DNA of 64,000 nt, taken from the NCBI GenBank assembly GCA_951799405.1, contig OX637343.1:2480001-2544000 (forward strand). Reading direction: 5' to 3'. Positions 10,289 through 21,320 of the stretch are shown here, one piece after another. The stretch is from Agapetus fuscipes. Its lineage: Eukaryota; Arthropoda; Insecta; Trichoptera; Glossosomatidae. Every line of letters starts with the position of its first letter. Position 1 is the first letter of the stretch. Position numbers and translations under genes: made by a program. The notes beneath the pieces were generated by a model. The model worked only from the letters and a program-made list of their open reading frames with translations. It had not been told where the DNA came from and ran no database searches.

Positions 10289-10755
10289 TAGGGATGGGCA
10301 AATAGAAAAAAAATATCGATATATATCGAATCGATATTTTTGAACACTATCGAAATATATCGAGGAAAAAATATCGATATTTCGACATATCGATGATACA
10401 AAAATATAGAAATTTTCCAAAAAAAAATATCAGCCGCTGGCGGGTAAGGTCTCAAAATTTCGAAATTTTTGGCGGGCAACGGCTTAAATATTTTTAAGTT
10501 TTTGCTATATAAAGTTTGTCAACTGCGGGGGGAGGGGGTGGGAAGAGGAGACATTTGATTTGCTACGTAAAAATGTTGGCTTCCAAACACAACCACCTAT
10601 AAAGTCACATTTGCAAAAAAATATCGTTTTTATACGATTTTGATTCTTGAAAAACATATCGATTAATCGATATTTCTAATATCGAGAAAAATATCGATAT
10701 TTTTCAGAGAAAATATCGGTACTTTTGATATATCGATATATTTTGCCCATCCCTA
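10289..10755. mobile_element. ATCGATAT-rich MITE, copy 1
   Basis: Termini TAGGGATGGGCAAAT and ATTTTGCCCATCCCTA are inverted repeats. The interior on both sides is packed with overlapping ATATCGATAT palindromes. It has no ORF. Similar ends occur at 41815 and 42665. The target duplication is not clean, so the superfamily is uncertain; hAT is my best guess. Confidence 0.85.
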
Positions 10756-10772
10756 CTGTGGTCTTGTCCAGA

Positions 10773-11075
10773 CCCCGTTCACAAGTATTTTGCTACTGGT
10801 TACCCTGTTTTATAATTCGGAAGCCATATTGTAATCGATCTATGGTACGCGGAATGTATGGTTATGAGGAAGGAGGAAGGGGAAGAGGTCGTTTTTTAAA
10901 CTGAAATCAGAATGAGCGTAAATAAATTTGAATTAATAATTTATATTTACTGTTATTCATGTAAAAAAAGAGTTTAAGCGCCAATAAACTTTATTTTGTT
11001 TAGTATTAATTAAATTGCTCATTTTTTATTAAAAAAAAACTGATGAAAAAATATTTTATAATGATGGTTGAACTG
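10773..11075 (+). repeat. Unidentified ~300-bp repeat, copy 2
   Basis: Direct-orientation homologue of 6746-7060, with shared GAGGAAGGGGAAGAGGT, CTGAAATCA and TTAAATTGCTCAT segments. It differs by small indels. It could be a piece of a longer low-copy duplication. Confidence 0.75.
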
Positions 11076-11189
11076 TGTGTAGGATTTTGGCCCGCGGCGC
11101 CACCCTACTCTATGGGCGCCACAAACGTCAAGCGTATTTGAAATTAACTGTTGTATTTTCACTATTATTGAAGAGTGTAGAGATTAATG

Positions 11190-11440
11190 AAATCAAGAAG
11201 ACTCCAGTGGCCGGACACGTAGCACGTGCAGAAGACTCCAGGATCATCAGAACTGTCTTGGATGGTGCCCCCTCAGGCGTTAGACCCCCGGGACGTAGGA
11301 TGCGGTGGGCAGAGAACGTCGAAGCCAACGCCGAAGTTTTGGGAGTGAGGCGACTATGGAGGGAAGCAGCACAAGGCAGAGTGGTGCAGGTGTCCCTGAG
11401 CCTTGAAGGCTGTCGGCTGATGAGCCGAAGAAAGTGAAAT
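11190..11440 (+). mobile_element. RTE-like LINE 3' coding fragment (third family)
   Basis: The open frame encodes GHVARAEDSRIIRTVLDGAP, then RPPGRRMRWAENVEANAEVL and LWREAAQGR. This is the same post-RT architecture as LINE A and B (GHV.R ... RPRGR ... W ... RW) but from a different, more GC-rich family. It is 5'-truncated. Downstream (about 11480-11510) is a TCCTCAGGCCATCATCAGGG segment of unknown origin. Confidence 0.7.
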
Positions 11441-12007
11441 TAAAGTGTATAGATTTCATATTATAACATTTCCGGTCCTCAGGCCATCATCAGGGGACAA
11501 TCATCAGGGATCCAAAACTTTTGCAAGAAATACAGATACAGAATGCCAGTGTCCTTGACAATAGACAGGTGCCTATTTGATTGTTTACCTACGTTTATTT
11601 TTGCCATATCATTTGTGTTTTTTACATTGAGGTTTTTTTAATTTTTTTTTTCTTTACAGTGTGTATTTTTGTGATTGTATGACTAATCTTTCTAGAATAA
11701 ATAAATATTGTGCAAAATATAAGCGTTTTATTTTGACAGCTTAAAGCAATAATAATAATATTAATAAATAATATCATGGCAGATAATAATATATGATTAT
11801 AGTGGTGTGAGTGTACCCGCGCGCCGCGTGTATAATACACACATGCATACAAGATCATAGTCCAATACGCAGAATGTATGGAAGGGAAGTAAGAAGGCGA
11901 GGAAGGGGGGTTTCGAAGTACGTACCTACCCCTAAGCCATAGAGTAGCTTCTCTAAGTACCTATATACTCTGTGGTCTTGTCAAAATTGTACTTCAAAGA
12001 CGGTAAA
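11441..12007. other. Gene-free stretch upstream of zinc-finger exon 1
   Basis: No coding or RNA features. This would be the 5' flank of zinc-finger unit 1. It lacks the ATGGCGGTTGACAGC leader found ahead of exon 1 in units 2 and 3, so the original promoter-proximal DNA has been replaced or lost. Confidence 0.4.
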
Positions 12008-12173
12008 ATGGGTAAAATGTCTTCGGACACCAAAGAAATATCATTGAGTTGTAATGAAAAGCATCCGGTATCAACTTCAAATGTAAATAGTCTTCAGAAT
12101 TGCGAAAAATCAAGAAGAGAGTCAAAGGGCAAAGTAGAAAATAATAAAAATGGGAAGTTTGTACAGGACGAAG
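12008..12173 (+). CDS. C2H2 zinc-finger gene, unit 1, exon 1
   Basis: Encodes the N-terminus, starting MGKMSSDTKE and ending KNGKFVQDE plus one base, with splice donor GAAG|GTGAGT at 12173/12174 (phase 1). Units 2 and 3 start seven codons earlier with MYLKDGKM; here that ATG is TTG and an extra MGK codon set provides a new start, so initiation must use the ATG at 12008 or 12017. The peptide is rich in Ser, Asn and Lys with no recognised domain (no ZAD or BTB is visible). The partner exon 2 is at 19695. Intron 1 is 7.5 kb and loaded with transposons. Confidence 0.8.
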
Positions 12174-12369
12174 GTGAGTTTCTTCCAAATTTTCAAAACT
12201 GAAATCATTTTGAAAACTTAAGTTCTAATTGGCTCAAAAAGAATCAAAGACAGCGATCTAGGTTATATTTGCCAAAGTGAGATAAATATAGGGATGGAAA
12301 CATCGGTGTATAAGGGATTATTAATTAATGGATGGAAACACATCTCATTGTCTATGGTTCCATACATAT

Positions 12370-12648
12370 CTAATCTAATCTAAGTTGCAAAGATATGTTA
12401 CATTGGAGAATCACATTACATGCATTCTCACAACCAGACACGTACAAGTTCGCGCTTGCACATGCCTCATGTGAACCTACAACATAAAAACCAAATCTCA
12501 AATGGACATACACCCTGCAACTCTTGCCGTCCTTCCCTGAGACAGGGGTGACATTGGCAAAGTGAACCATTTTCACAGCATGGGTGGTCAGCCGCATACC
12601 AACCTATAAGTCAAGGAACACACACACACGACAAATTACATTTTATAA
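12370..12648 (-). mobile_element. LINE A 3' UTR copy
   Basis: Starts on the minus strand near 12648 and ends in the AGATTAGATTAGA tail at 12370. It is inserted in intron 1: the flanking intron sequence is uninterrupted in units 2 and 3 (49965-49985 and 61680-61705). Confidence 0.85.
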
Positions 12649-12661
12649 ATTATATATATAT

Positions 12662-12740
12662 ATCTGTCGGTGCTATAGCCGCGGGGATCAAGACAGGTTA
12701 TTTGGAACCGGATAACGCTGGTTCGAATCCCGCGACGATA
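12662..12740 (+). mobile_element. tRNA-like sequence, probable SINE head
   Basis: Contains a consensus B box, GGTTCGAATCCC, at about 12719, and a T-arm that nearly pairs. The last seven bases (GACGATA) are almost complementary to the upstream TATCTGTC, giving a weak acceptor-like stem. The A-box region does not fit well. I favour a tRNA-related SINE or decayed tRNA pseudogene over a live tRNA gene. Confidence 0.45.
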
Positions 12741-12992
12741 ACTTCGACCCTGGTTCAACAGATGCCGTTGCATGCACACAAGCTTCTGCTTTCGCATGAA
12801 GACAACTGGCCAGGTAAAATAGGTTGGTGGATTGCATTCCTTTCCACAAATCTATTTTTTTTAGATTTTTTTTTTTTTTTTAATTATTATATATAAATAA
12901 TTTTCACTTAAATAAAAAATAATTTAATTTAAAAATTATTTCAAAAAAAAAAAATATGTATTAAAAAAAAAAAAAAAATCTGTACCTTAGAG

Positions 12993-13631
12993 CAGCGGTC
13001 GCCAAACTTTTTGACCTCACGGACCAGTTAATTCATCATTTACTTAAATCCCGCGGACCACTAATAGGATTTTTTAAGTGTTAAATATATTTATAAAAAA
13101 ATATTGTGATCAAAGAACACATAAAATGTATCTAGTTAATAGTTTTCATACTTGTCATGTATTGTTATGAATTGAATCATGTTTTAACCTTACCTTCCCT
13201 GTGCAGTGTAAGTAGTACACGCTTAATAGATGTTGTTAGCATTTTAATACTAATTATTGTCAATGATAAAAGAAAAACAGTTTTGTTTTCGATTACGTGA
13301 GTATATTTTTATATACCACAACCGGTTTCGCAAACATCCGTTCGCATCATCAGGTGGATTCTTCATTAGACTTCAATTATATGTAATTAAAGTGATTAGC
13401 TATTAATATACATCATTTACCGATCATAAATCCGACTTTTATGAGCGTGTAGTCACTACACAACACGGTTGCGCGTGAATTTTTTTTAGCACAGAAAGGG
13501 GAAGGTTAATGCATCTTAAAACATAACTTAACATGATGAGTAAGTATATTCCACATTTTTCTGCGGACCAGCAAAATTTTCTCGCGGACCACTAAGTAGT
13601 GGTCCGCGGACCACCACTTTGGCAACCGCTG
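12993..13631. mobile_element. hAT-type element with 8-bp target duplication
   Basis: Ends CAGCGGTCGCCAAACTTT and its inverted match GGCAACCGCTG are flanked by CCTTAGAG on both sides (12985-12992 and 13632-13639). GCGGACCA motifs recur just inside both ends. It is 639 bp with no ORF. The target lies within the left inverted repeat of the surrounding TIR element, so this insertion is younger. Confidence 0.92.
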
Positions 13632-14419
13632 CCTTAGAGCATAAACAACGGAAGTCCACTTTTTTGCGTTTTTGAGTTAATGATGCAGAAATTATTATAA
13701 TTAGCTGTTCTATAAGTGGTAAAAATATTGGAGTCCTCGGACTCATAGTTACTGAGTCATAAAAAAAGTGCGAGCATAAACCACGGAAGTTCCACATACG
13801 TTGTTCACATTACTTCACATTTAATAAATATCGATAAAAGAAGATGAACAGTTTTTACAGATCAAAAATATCTCGTCTAGTTTAGAAGTTATGATGGTTT
13901 TTTAAAAGTGCACATTTTCACTAAAACTCGTCTCCTGCACATTTTACTAAACGTGACTACCGTTGTTTATTTATTTAAGAAGAATAAACGGCTATATAGC
14001 CTTTTACAACATTGCGATAAATATAAATATGTAGGTACATAAGTAGGTACTGTATCTATAGGTATAAAACTAATATCTTAAAATATAACACAAATAAATG
14101 ACACATAAATAATATACAAAGATGTAAATATACGATGGTTATAAAGCAATAGAACTAACAATTTAAAAATAATAACAATAAACTTTAAAAATAATAATGC
14201 AAAAACCATAAACCAGTGTAAGCAATTGTTGTATACAAAAATTGTTGTAATAAACAACAAATCTTCATTATTTGATCAGGGTTGTCACAAACATAATATA
14301 CTAAACAGGTGTAAAATTTGCTAAAATTAATAGAATAAACAAAAGATCATTTAAAATTTCAAGGATTTTTTTTATAAAAAAATTTCATACAATGCAATAC
14401 AACATACAATTTACAATGT

Positions 14420-14542
14420 GTTGTGCAAAGAAAGAAAGAAGATGTGAAACTAAAGGTACAAAAAAAAATGTGTTGAGATGGCTTGGGCCTGCGGAAAGAA
14501 TGGATGATGAGAGACCGACAAAATGCGGATACCTACATACTA
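14420..14542 (+). mobile_element. LINE B coding scrap
   Basis: Encodes KKNVLRWLGPAERMDDERPT, matching the LINE B segment QKNVMRWFGHVERMNDDRLT. It is truncated on both sides, the right edge meeting the poly(A) of the LINE at 14543. Confidence 0.7.
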
Positions 14543-16521
14543 TTTTTTTTTTTTTTAAATGGATAGAATCCCGTGGAGAAAATATCAACCTCCAGCTTGT
14601 TCGCCTCCCTGGGCAGTCGCTGAAAAGGTGAGTAATACTGGTAGTTCACGGCACAGTCTGCCACATCAAAAGTATCCACGTTACGCGTGTTCCTTATTGG
14701 GACACGGAAATTAATTTTTGATAGGAGTTGGGGCGCGTCGGTCAAGCCATTAATGAGTTTGTATAGAAAAACCATGTCAGCAGCACTTCTCCGAGCCGAG
14801 AGCGGTGCAAGTTTATACGATTCTCGGAGTTGGTTATAATTGATATCCGAGATGGGTATTCCGAGTTTGAAGTTGATAAAGCGAAGTAGTTTGTTTTGTA
14901 CCTTTTCTATACTACGTATATGTACCTGGTAGTGAGGAGACCACAACACGGAGTTATACTCCAGCAATGGCCTCACCAAACTTGTAAAAATATAAATAAA
15001 GGTGTGCACGTTATAAAAATTTTCACACAGTCGTAAGGAAAATCCTAATGTTCTGAGTGCCCTATCCACAGTTGCCTTTATGTGTGGTACAAATGTTAAT
15101 CCCGCGTCCAACAATACTCCCAAATCTTTGATTTGCGCAACCGACATAAGCTGTGTACCATCAATCGAGTAAGGGTACACCGTGGGATTCTTAATTTTGT
15201 GGAAACGCATTACTTGACATTTTTCTATGTTTAAAGTTAAATCATTCTTCACACACCAGTCATAAAGCACGTCAATATTTCTTTGTAATATCTCGCAGTC
15301 ACCAATACAGTTAACCACTCTGTAAATTTTCAAGTCATCAGCAAACATGACAAATCTCACCCCGTCAAACCCGCTCAGGAGATCATTGACAAATATATTA
15401 AACAAAATGGGTCCGAGATGTGAGCCCTGCGGCACACCGCTCTTCGCCAAAAAAGGAGATGAAACAACGCCCGACACACAAACCCTAAGTTCCCTTTCAG
15501 CAAGATAGCTCGAAAACCACGCAAGGAGTGCACCATCAATACCAAGAGAAAGAAGCTTTGCCAACAATATTGTATGGGAGACGCGGTCAAACGCCTTGGA
15601 GTAGTCTGTATATACACAGTCCGTCTGACTCCTGGTAACAAAAGCATCCATGATATCACAATGAAATTCCAAAAGGTTTGTCAAGGTCGATCGGTTTTGC
15701 ATAAAACCATGCTGTTGGTCCGATATAACGAGTGCTAAGTCATTCTTAATCTTACCGAGAAGAATACATTCGAACAACTTCGGTATGCAGGATTGTATAC
15801 ATATTGGGCGATAGCTAGTGACATCAGATTCATCTCCCTTTTTGAAAATTGGAATAATGTTGCTAGATTTCCAAGCTGTTGGAAAAATTCCCGATTCAAT
15901 AGATTTATTAAATATTTTTTGTAAAATCCAACACATAACATTTGAACAATTCTTAATAAAAACAGGCGGCAGTTGATCAGGACCTGCAGATTTATTAGTA
16001 TCCAGCGAATCAATACCACGCTGCACGTCCGACACGGAAAATATCACACGCGCGATATGAACTCGATCAGTCAGCGGGAGCGCCGGAGTGTTAACACCCA
16101 TGAGAACGTCCTCGTAGATTGACAGGAAATATTTTCTAAATAAGTCCACTACATCACTCACGCTATTGGCAGACCTGTCATTGAAATACATTATTTTCGG
16201 GTAATCGCTATGATCGTCTTTTAAAGATTTGGCAAGTTTATACAAATTCACGGAGGTTCCTGGTAACTGACTCTCTATGTTTCTATAAAATTCACGTTTT
16301 AGCGCTGCTGAAAGCACCTGGCACTCCTTTCTTACCCTACTGAATGCTTCGTAGTCACTGGGGTCCCCAGTTGCCTTATACTGGGCATGCAATCTTTTTT
16401 TCAAACTAATCTTATCAACAAGTTCGCGTGTGAACCATTTGGGGTAGTTCCCCCATGGTGGCCGTTTGATAGGCACAAAATCGTGAACGGAACTATTTAT
16501 AACGTTGTAAAATTGTGACAC
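14533..16521 (-). mobile_element. CR1/jockey-type LINE, reverse transcriptase ORF (662 codons)
   Basis: The ORF is a non-LTR retrotransposon reverse transcriptase without an endonuclease, so the element is 5'-truncated. Motifs in order: NKSAGPDQLP (RT motif 1), VTSYRPICIQSCIPKLFE, QHGFMQNRSTLTNLLEF, VYTDYSKAFDRVSH (first catalytic Asp), SGVPQGSHLGPILFNIFVND, and FADD at the active site. The thumb and a C-terminal region ending in FRVPIRNTRN follow. This fits the Jockey/CR1 group; the exact clade is not decided. The frame is fully open, implying a fairly young insertion, but it runs straight through the poly(A) tail at 14544-14560 into flanking DNA, where the TAG used is not element sequence. 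So the element has essentially no 3' UTR of its own. Confidence 0.88.
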
Positions 16522-16557
16522 AATTTCATTTACGTCGGTTTATGCTCTAAGGTACAG

Positions 16558-16992
16558 ATATTATATATTTTAAATAATCCTAGATTGCTGCCTTTGGTTC
16601 TATACAACTCATTGACTCGGCATTAATTCCAAAGGCAAAAATAATGTTACCTTACACAGCTGGGTTGCTAGGAAAAAGGCAAACTAATGAAAATAGTAAA
16701 AAACAACTTTTATTAGGTTACGGGGCGAGTAAAATTCAATTTTTTTTAAAATGAAAGGTTACAAATTGAATGCCTCATCAATTAATGATAATGAAAATAG
16801 TCCTATAGTAGTAAGACGTTAGCCCTTTGAGAAAATAATCAAATTTGCGCTGTGTTTGTTATAATATTAGGTCTCTTGTTTATATTCTCCTTGCTGAAAA
16901 CCAATGTACCGATAAGGTGAACTTAAATGACTTGTGAAGACATCTGTGATCTATGCTCAACTCAAAAAATATGTATTAAATTAAACTTTACT
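16558..16992 (+). other. Zinc-finger gene intron 1, ancestral sequence
   Basis: Non-coding and collinear with 49980-50165 plus 50366-50470 in unit 2 and with 61700-61890 plus 62338-62450 in unit 3 (for example AATCCTAGATTGCTGCCTTTGG). This establishes that the three loci are paralogous duplicates including introns. Confidence 0.8.
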
Positions 16993-17107
16993 GGTCAGAA
17001 GTCTAGTGGTTAGCGCTTCGGACTCGTAAATAAACGGTTGTGCGTTTGATTTCCTGCGAAGCACAAAAGAATATCATTTATGTTTTCAAATATACTCTTC
17101 GCTGGGT
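16993..17107 (+). mobile_element. tRNA-derived SINE, 5' part
   Basis: Has the A-box segment TAGTCTAGTGGTTAG and a decayed B-box region, followed by the shared CTTCGCTGGGTT body segment. The unit 2 equivalent is at 50762-50860, so the SINE predates the unit duplication. Its 3' part is cut off where copia sequence starts. Confidence 0.75.
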
Positions 17108-17158
17108 TCACAAATTGAACTAAACATTACTGATGAATGTGGTGGTTGGAAACTGTGC

Positions 17159-18358
17159 ATGTCTAGTGTATTGTATGTGCCTGAGTATTCATTCAATTTG
17201 TTATCAACCTCAAAATTAGCCAAAAAGGGTATTTATTGTACTTCTGAGGAAGACAGTTGTATTGCTAGAGATAAGTTAGACAACATGGAAGTTATTTTCA
17301 CTGCACCTGTCAGAGATGGACTTTATGTTTTGGATGTAAAGAAAAATTATAACTTCAACAATGTGAAAGTGGTATGTTCCAGCGATACCAGTGTGGGTGG
17401 CAACGTTAGGAGTGCAGTGGCATTGCGGAGTGCTGTTGAGTGGCATTCCCGTCTTGGACACCTCCATGAAGAAGCCATTAAGAAAATACCAGTCATTGAG
17501 TGTCATGGAAAACTTGATGAAAAGTGTGATGTATGTTCAAAAGGAAAGGCTACGAGGATTGGTTTTCCTTTGACAAGTGAACGAAAGACTTCTAAACCTT
17601 TGGAGTTAATACATACTGATGTAATAGGTAAATTGTCTTCTTCTGTTGGTGGTTCAAAATATGCAGTGACCTTTATTGATGACTATTCTAGGTATGTAAC
17701 TGTTTATCCTTTAGCGAGGAAAAATCAAGAGTTTGGTGTGTTTAAACAATTTAAAACCTATGTTAAATTGTTACATGATTCCAAGATTAAGGCCTTGCAA
17801 TCAGATGGAGGTGGAGAGTACATTGATGGAGAGTTTCAGGCATTTCTCAAGGAGAATGGGATAATCCATAGAAAGACAGTCAGAGACTCCCCAGCTCAAA
17901 ATGGAATAGCAGAGAGGCAAAATAGGACTCTAGGTAATGCTATTAGGTGTATGCTTATACAGTCTGGACTTCCTATTTCTTTCTGGGCTGAAGCTATGAG
18001 TGTTGCCTGTTTTGTGAGAAATATGTCACCATCTAGAGCCATTGACAATCAAATTCCCATGGTACGTTGGAGTGGAAAAGAGTTGAAAGCTGAGGACTAT
18101 GAGAGACTTGTACCTTTTGGTTGTAAGGGATTTCTTTATTGTGATGATGGAAAATTCAATCAGAGAGCTATAGATTGTGTGTTTGTTGGGTATGGAGATA
18201 ATGTAAAAGATGAAACTAGAGTGAAAGAGAAAGTTCTGTGGATTAAGAGAGAGTTGATGTTAAAAATTGAAGTGAGAGATCTTGGTGAAATGAAAGATTT
18301 TTTGTCAATGCATGTGGTTCAAGGTAATGGAGTGATCAGCATCGATCAGAAAAAATGA
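17159..18358 (+). pseudogene. Copia pol, integrase part with RT remnant
   Basis: A 399-codon frame. Residues ~90-130 form the zinc-binding pre-integrase region (WHSRLGHLHEE ... CDVCSKGKA, an HHCC module). The integrase core follows, with catalytic Asp in LIHTDVIGKL, Asp in LQSDGGGEY and Glu in SPAQNGIAERQNRT. After FVGYGDNVKDETRVKEK the frame jumps to an RT fragment (IEVRDLGEMKDFLSM), showing that several hundred codons of the integrase tail and RT palm, including the YVDD box, were deleted in frame. It then stops. It cannot support transposition. Confidence 0.85.
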
Positions 18359-18535
18359 GGAGGTTATTACCGAGTTTGGTTTAATTCAAGCAGAGGGAAG
18401 AGGTGCTCCCCTTCCCGCTAGTACTGAAGATAAAACTGAAACAGCTGAAGAATCGTATGATGTAGTAATGTATCAACATGCTGTAGGGAGGATAAATTAT
18501 TTACCAAACTGTACAAACCTGATCTCAGTTTTGCA

Positions 18536-19138
18536 TTGAGCAAAGTTAGTCAGTATCTAAATGATCCAAAGAAAAAGAATTGGAACGAGGTTGTTCATAT
18601 TTTAAGATATCTCAAAGAGACTAAAGATTTGAAAATTGTTTATTCTAAGTGTGAGGGGAAGAATCCATTAGTTGAGATTTATTGTGATTCTGATTATAAT
18701 AATAATAAGGGTGAGAGAAAATCATTTTCAGGATTTATAATAATGATGTGCCATGGACCAATTATTTGGAGATGTAAGAAACAATCTGTGACGGCTGCAT
18801 CCGTCATGGAAGCAGAATTTGTGTCTATGAGTGAAATAACAAAGGAAGTATTGTGGTTGCAAATGATTTTAGAGGAGATGGGTCAAGGAAATTTGTTGCC
18901 AAAACCAGTTGAGATTATGTGTGACAATCAAGGTGCCATTGGTTTGAGTGAGACAGGATTGGATTCGGATAAGTCAAAGCACATTGATATTAAGTATTGT
19001 TTTGTTCAAGATTATGTTAAGCAGGGGAAGATTATTTTTAAGTATGTGCCATCTCAATTAAACATTGCTGATTTGTTTACCAAAGCATTAAGTGTTAAGA
19101 AAACTGAAGATTTTGTCAATTTGATGGGGTTGCAATAA
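18536..19138 (+). pseudogene. Copia pol, RNase H domain
   Basis: A 200-codon frame with the copia-type RNase H. Features include YCDSDYNNNKGERKSFSGF (first Asp), ASVMEAEFVSMSE (Glu), IMCDNQGAIGLSE (Asp), then the conserved SKHIDIKYCFVQD segment and a C-terminus with LNIADLFTKAL. The reading frame is intact to the stop just ahead of the polypurine tract. It is separated from the upstream fragment by a frameshift around 18358-18535. Confidence 0.85.
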
Positions 19139-19694
19139 GTGATTGTTTTGTTTTTCTTTCTATGAATGTTTTGTATTGTATCTGTTAGACAATAAAACTT
19201 AAACTGAGGGGAAGTGTTGTAAGTTGGTAGTGCGAGTTGGCAACTCAAAGTTGCAGTTTATTTTTATTGGGTTGCTCAACCTGTCAGAGAGAAAATGGAG
19301 GGCTTTTCAAGATGTGTGAGCTAAATGTTGTGTCTGTTAAAACTAACTAATAAAACATATAAACCCGATATATGAGTGTTTATCTTCAATTCCACCGCTG
19401 ACAATATAAGATAACAATAAACTGAACCTGGGGAAAATCAGAACTGTGTAGCTAGCTGAATTGTTAAATTTTAAGGAGTGTTTTGTTGAAGAAAAACAAA
19501 ATAATACCTGTTGATTATGGCAGGTAGAAGGTCCGAAAGTCGTACCGTCCTCTTTAAGCTGTCATTGACATTCAGTTTGAGTAGTCTACAAGTATAATGT
19601 ATTTGTCTATGACTCGGTCTGCAGTCGACAACTTTGGTATCACACATAATTGCTTCGAGTCAAATTATTAATTTGTATATTTTTTTTATTTCAG

Positions 19695-21320
19695 GAGATA
19701 AAGCTGCTTCCATTTTGAAACCACCAATTCAAAACAATGGCATTGATAGTTCTTCAATGCGGGCTCTTCCTCGAAGATACTTGTGCGATAAATGTTCCTA
19801 TCAAACATGTCGACCGCAGGATTTCCACCTGCATCGGTTGTCACACGACGGCCATTTGCCGTTCACATGCTCCGAGTGTGATTTTAAAACTGCTCACTAC
19901 AGACACTTGAATATGCACAAGAGAATTCATGCGGGAATAAAAATGTACTGTTGCACCATATGTACTTACAGTAGTCAATCTAGGGGACCTTTAAAAACAC
20001 ACATGTTCACCCACACTGGAGAAAAACCATTCAGTTGTGATATTTGCAACCACAAAGCAGTTACACTAGCAAATTTGAACTCTCATAAAAAATCTCATAG
20101 TACTGAGCGTCCGTTTAGTTGTGATCAGTGTGGTTTTACTGGTAAAACAAAATTATGCCTAAAGAATCACAAGCTAACTCACACTGAATTCAAACCATTT
20201 GCCTGTGATAAGTGCTCTGGAAGTTTCAAGTCTTTGGCTCAATTAAAAATACACCAGCAGCGACATGCCGTTGCATCTGAAGACAATACAAATCAAGTGT
20301 ACATGTTGTCTTTTGATTGCGATCTATGCGAATATAAGACTGTCACACAAGAACATCTTGATAGACACATTAGAACTCATACGGGAGAGAAACCATTTGC
20401 TTGTAACGAATGCGCCTTTACAACTTCCCAATCCAGCACTTTAAAAGCTCACAAACTAATACATTTAGGACTGAAACCTTACAAATGCGACAAGTGCAGC
20501 TTTGCTTGCAGAACGTCATCAGATTTAGGAAAACACAAGGATACTCATATTGGTAGAAAACCATATCCCTGTCCACATTGCACTTATAAAGCAGGAAAAT
20601 CGAGCACTTTAAGAAGGCATATATTCATTCATACGGGTGAGAAACCTTACATCTGTAATCAATGTGACTATCGTTGCAGCGGTCCCAATACTTTACGAAA
20701 ACATAAATTCACCCATGACGTCAGTAGACCTATTTCTTGCGACCAATGCGGTTACAGATGCTTTACACAGAAGGCATTAGTGCGTCATTTTCATACTCAT
20801 CAAAATAATTACAAGTCATATAATGGAAGAGTAGGTAGAAATCTTATCAAGACAGAAACTATGGATAACTCCGATGTACCTTTAGAGAGTTGTCATAAAA
20901 AAGAAAAAGGAAGACCTAAAAAAATAAAGAGTAGGAAGAAGATAAAGAAGGTGAAGAAATTACTTGATATAGAAGAAATCAATGTTTCGTCTGTCTCAGA
21001 AAAAAAAATGGAAAACAATATAAAAGAAGAACAATCTAATGTTATAGATTACACACCGGCTAATAGTGATGCAGATTCAGTTCCTGGTGATGAGTTGGAA
21101 GAAAAAGTTGAAGATGAACCAGAAAATGTTGAAATCGAAAAAGAAGAAACCGATATTAATGATACACCGCTGTTACTGTTTGGTGGTGAGAGAGTTCCTA
21201 AAGTTGATGTAATCAAAGAACAGGATTATAATGAAGATGATTTAATCAAAGAACAGGATTGGAATGAAGATGTTGATGGAATGAATAATGAAGATTCAGG
21301 ATTGAAAAGTAAACAAGAAG
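19695..21320 (+). CDS. C2H2 zinc-finger gene, unit 1, exon 2 (first copy)
   Basis: Probable nuclear DNA-binding protein. After TTTCAG (acceptor at 19693-19694) the exon supplies two bases to a split Gly codon, then DKAASILKPPIQNNGIDSS and twelve C2H2 fingers, from YLCDKCSYQTCRPQDFHLH to ISCDQCGYRCFTQKAL. Most fingers are joined by TGEKPF-type linkers, with a 14-residue spacer after finger 6. An acidic tail follows a lysine-rich stretch (KKIKSRKKIKKVKK) and contains the direct repeat IKEQDYNEDD/IKEQDWNED. The donor is GAAG|GTGAGA at 21320/21321, phase 1. The open frame is uninterrupted. It is nearly identical to the copies at 28774 and 51144. No exon 3 lies directly downstream: the next zinc-finger exon is a second exon 2. 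Confidence 0.9.

Larger units (their letters stand above)
12980..16557. mobile_element. TIR element enclosing a hAT and a LINE
   Basis: After removing the hAT at 12993-13631, the left end reads CTGTACCTTAGAGCATAAAC, and the reverse complement of the right end (16538-16557) is the same 20 bases. The interior repeats GAGCATAAACCACGGAAGT near 13775. Apart from the inserted hAT, a LINE B scrap and the LINE at 14543-16530, it is non-coding, including the AT-rich stretch 13640-14420. The target duplication is unclear. Confidence 0.7.
17108..19403 (+). mobile_element. Ty1/copia retrotransposon, 5'-truncated with internal deletion
   Basis: Comprises part of the protease/integrase region, a fragment of RT, RNase H, a polypurine tract (GAGGGGAAG at about 19206) and a 3' LTR at 19215-19403 that begins TGTTGTAAGTTGG and ends CGCTGACA. 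The 5' LTR, gag and most of RT are missing. It lies in the zinc-finger gene intron 1 in sense orientation and is absent from units 2 and 3. Confidence 0.88.
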
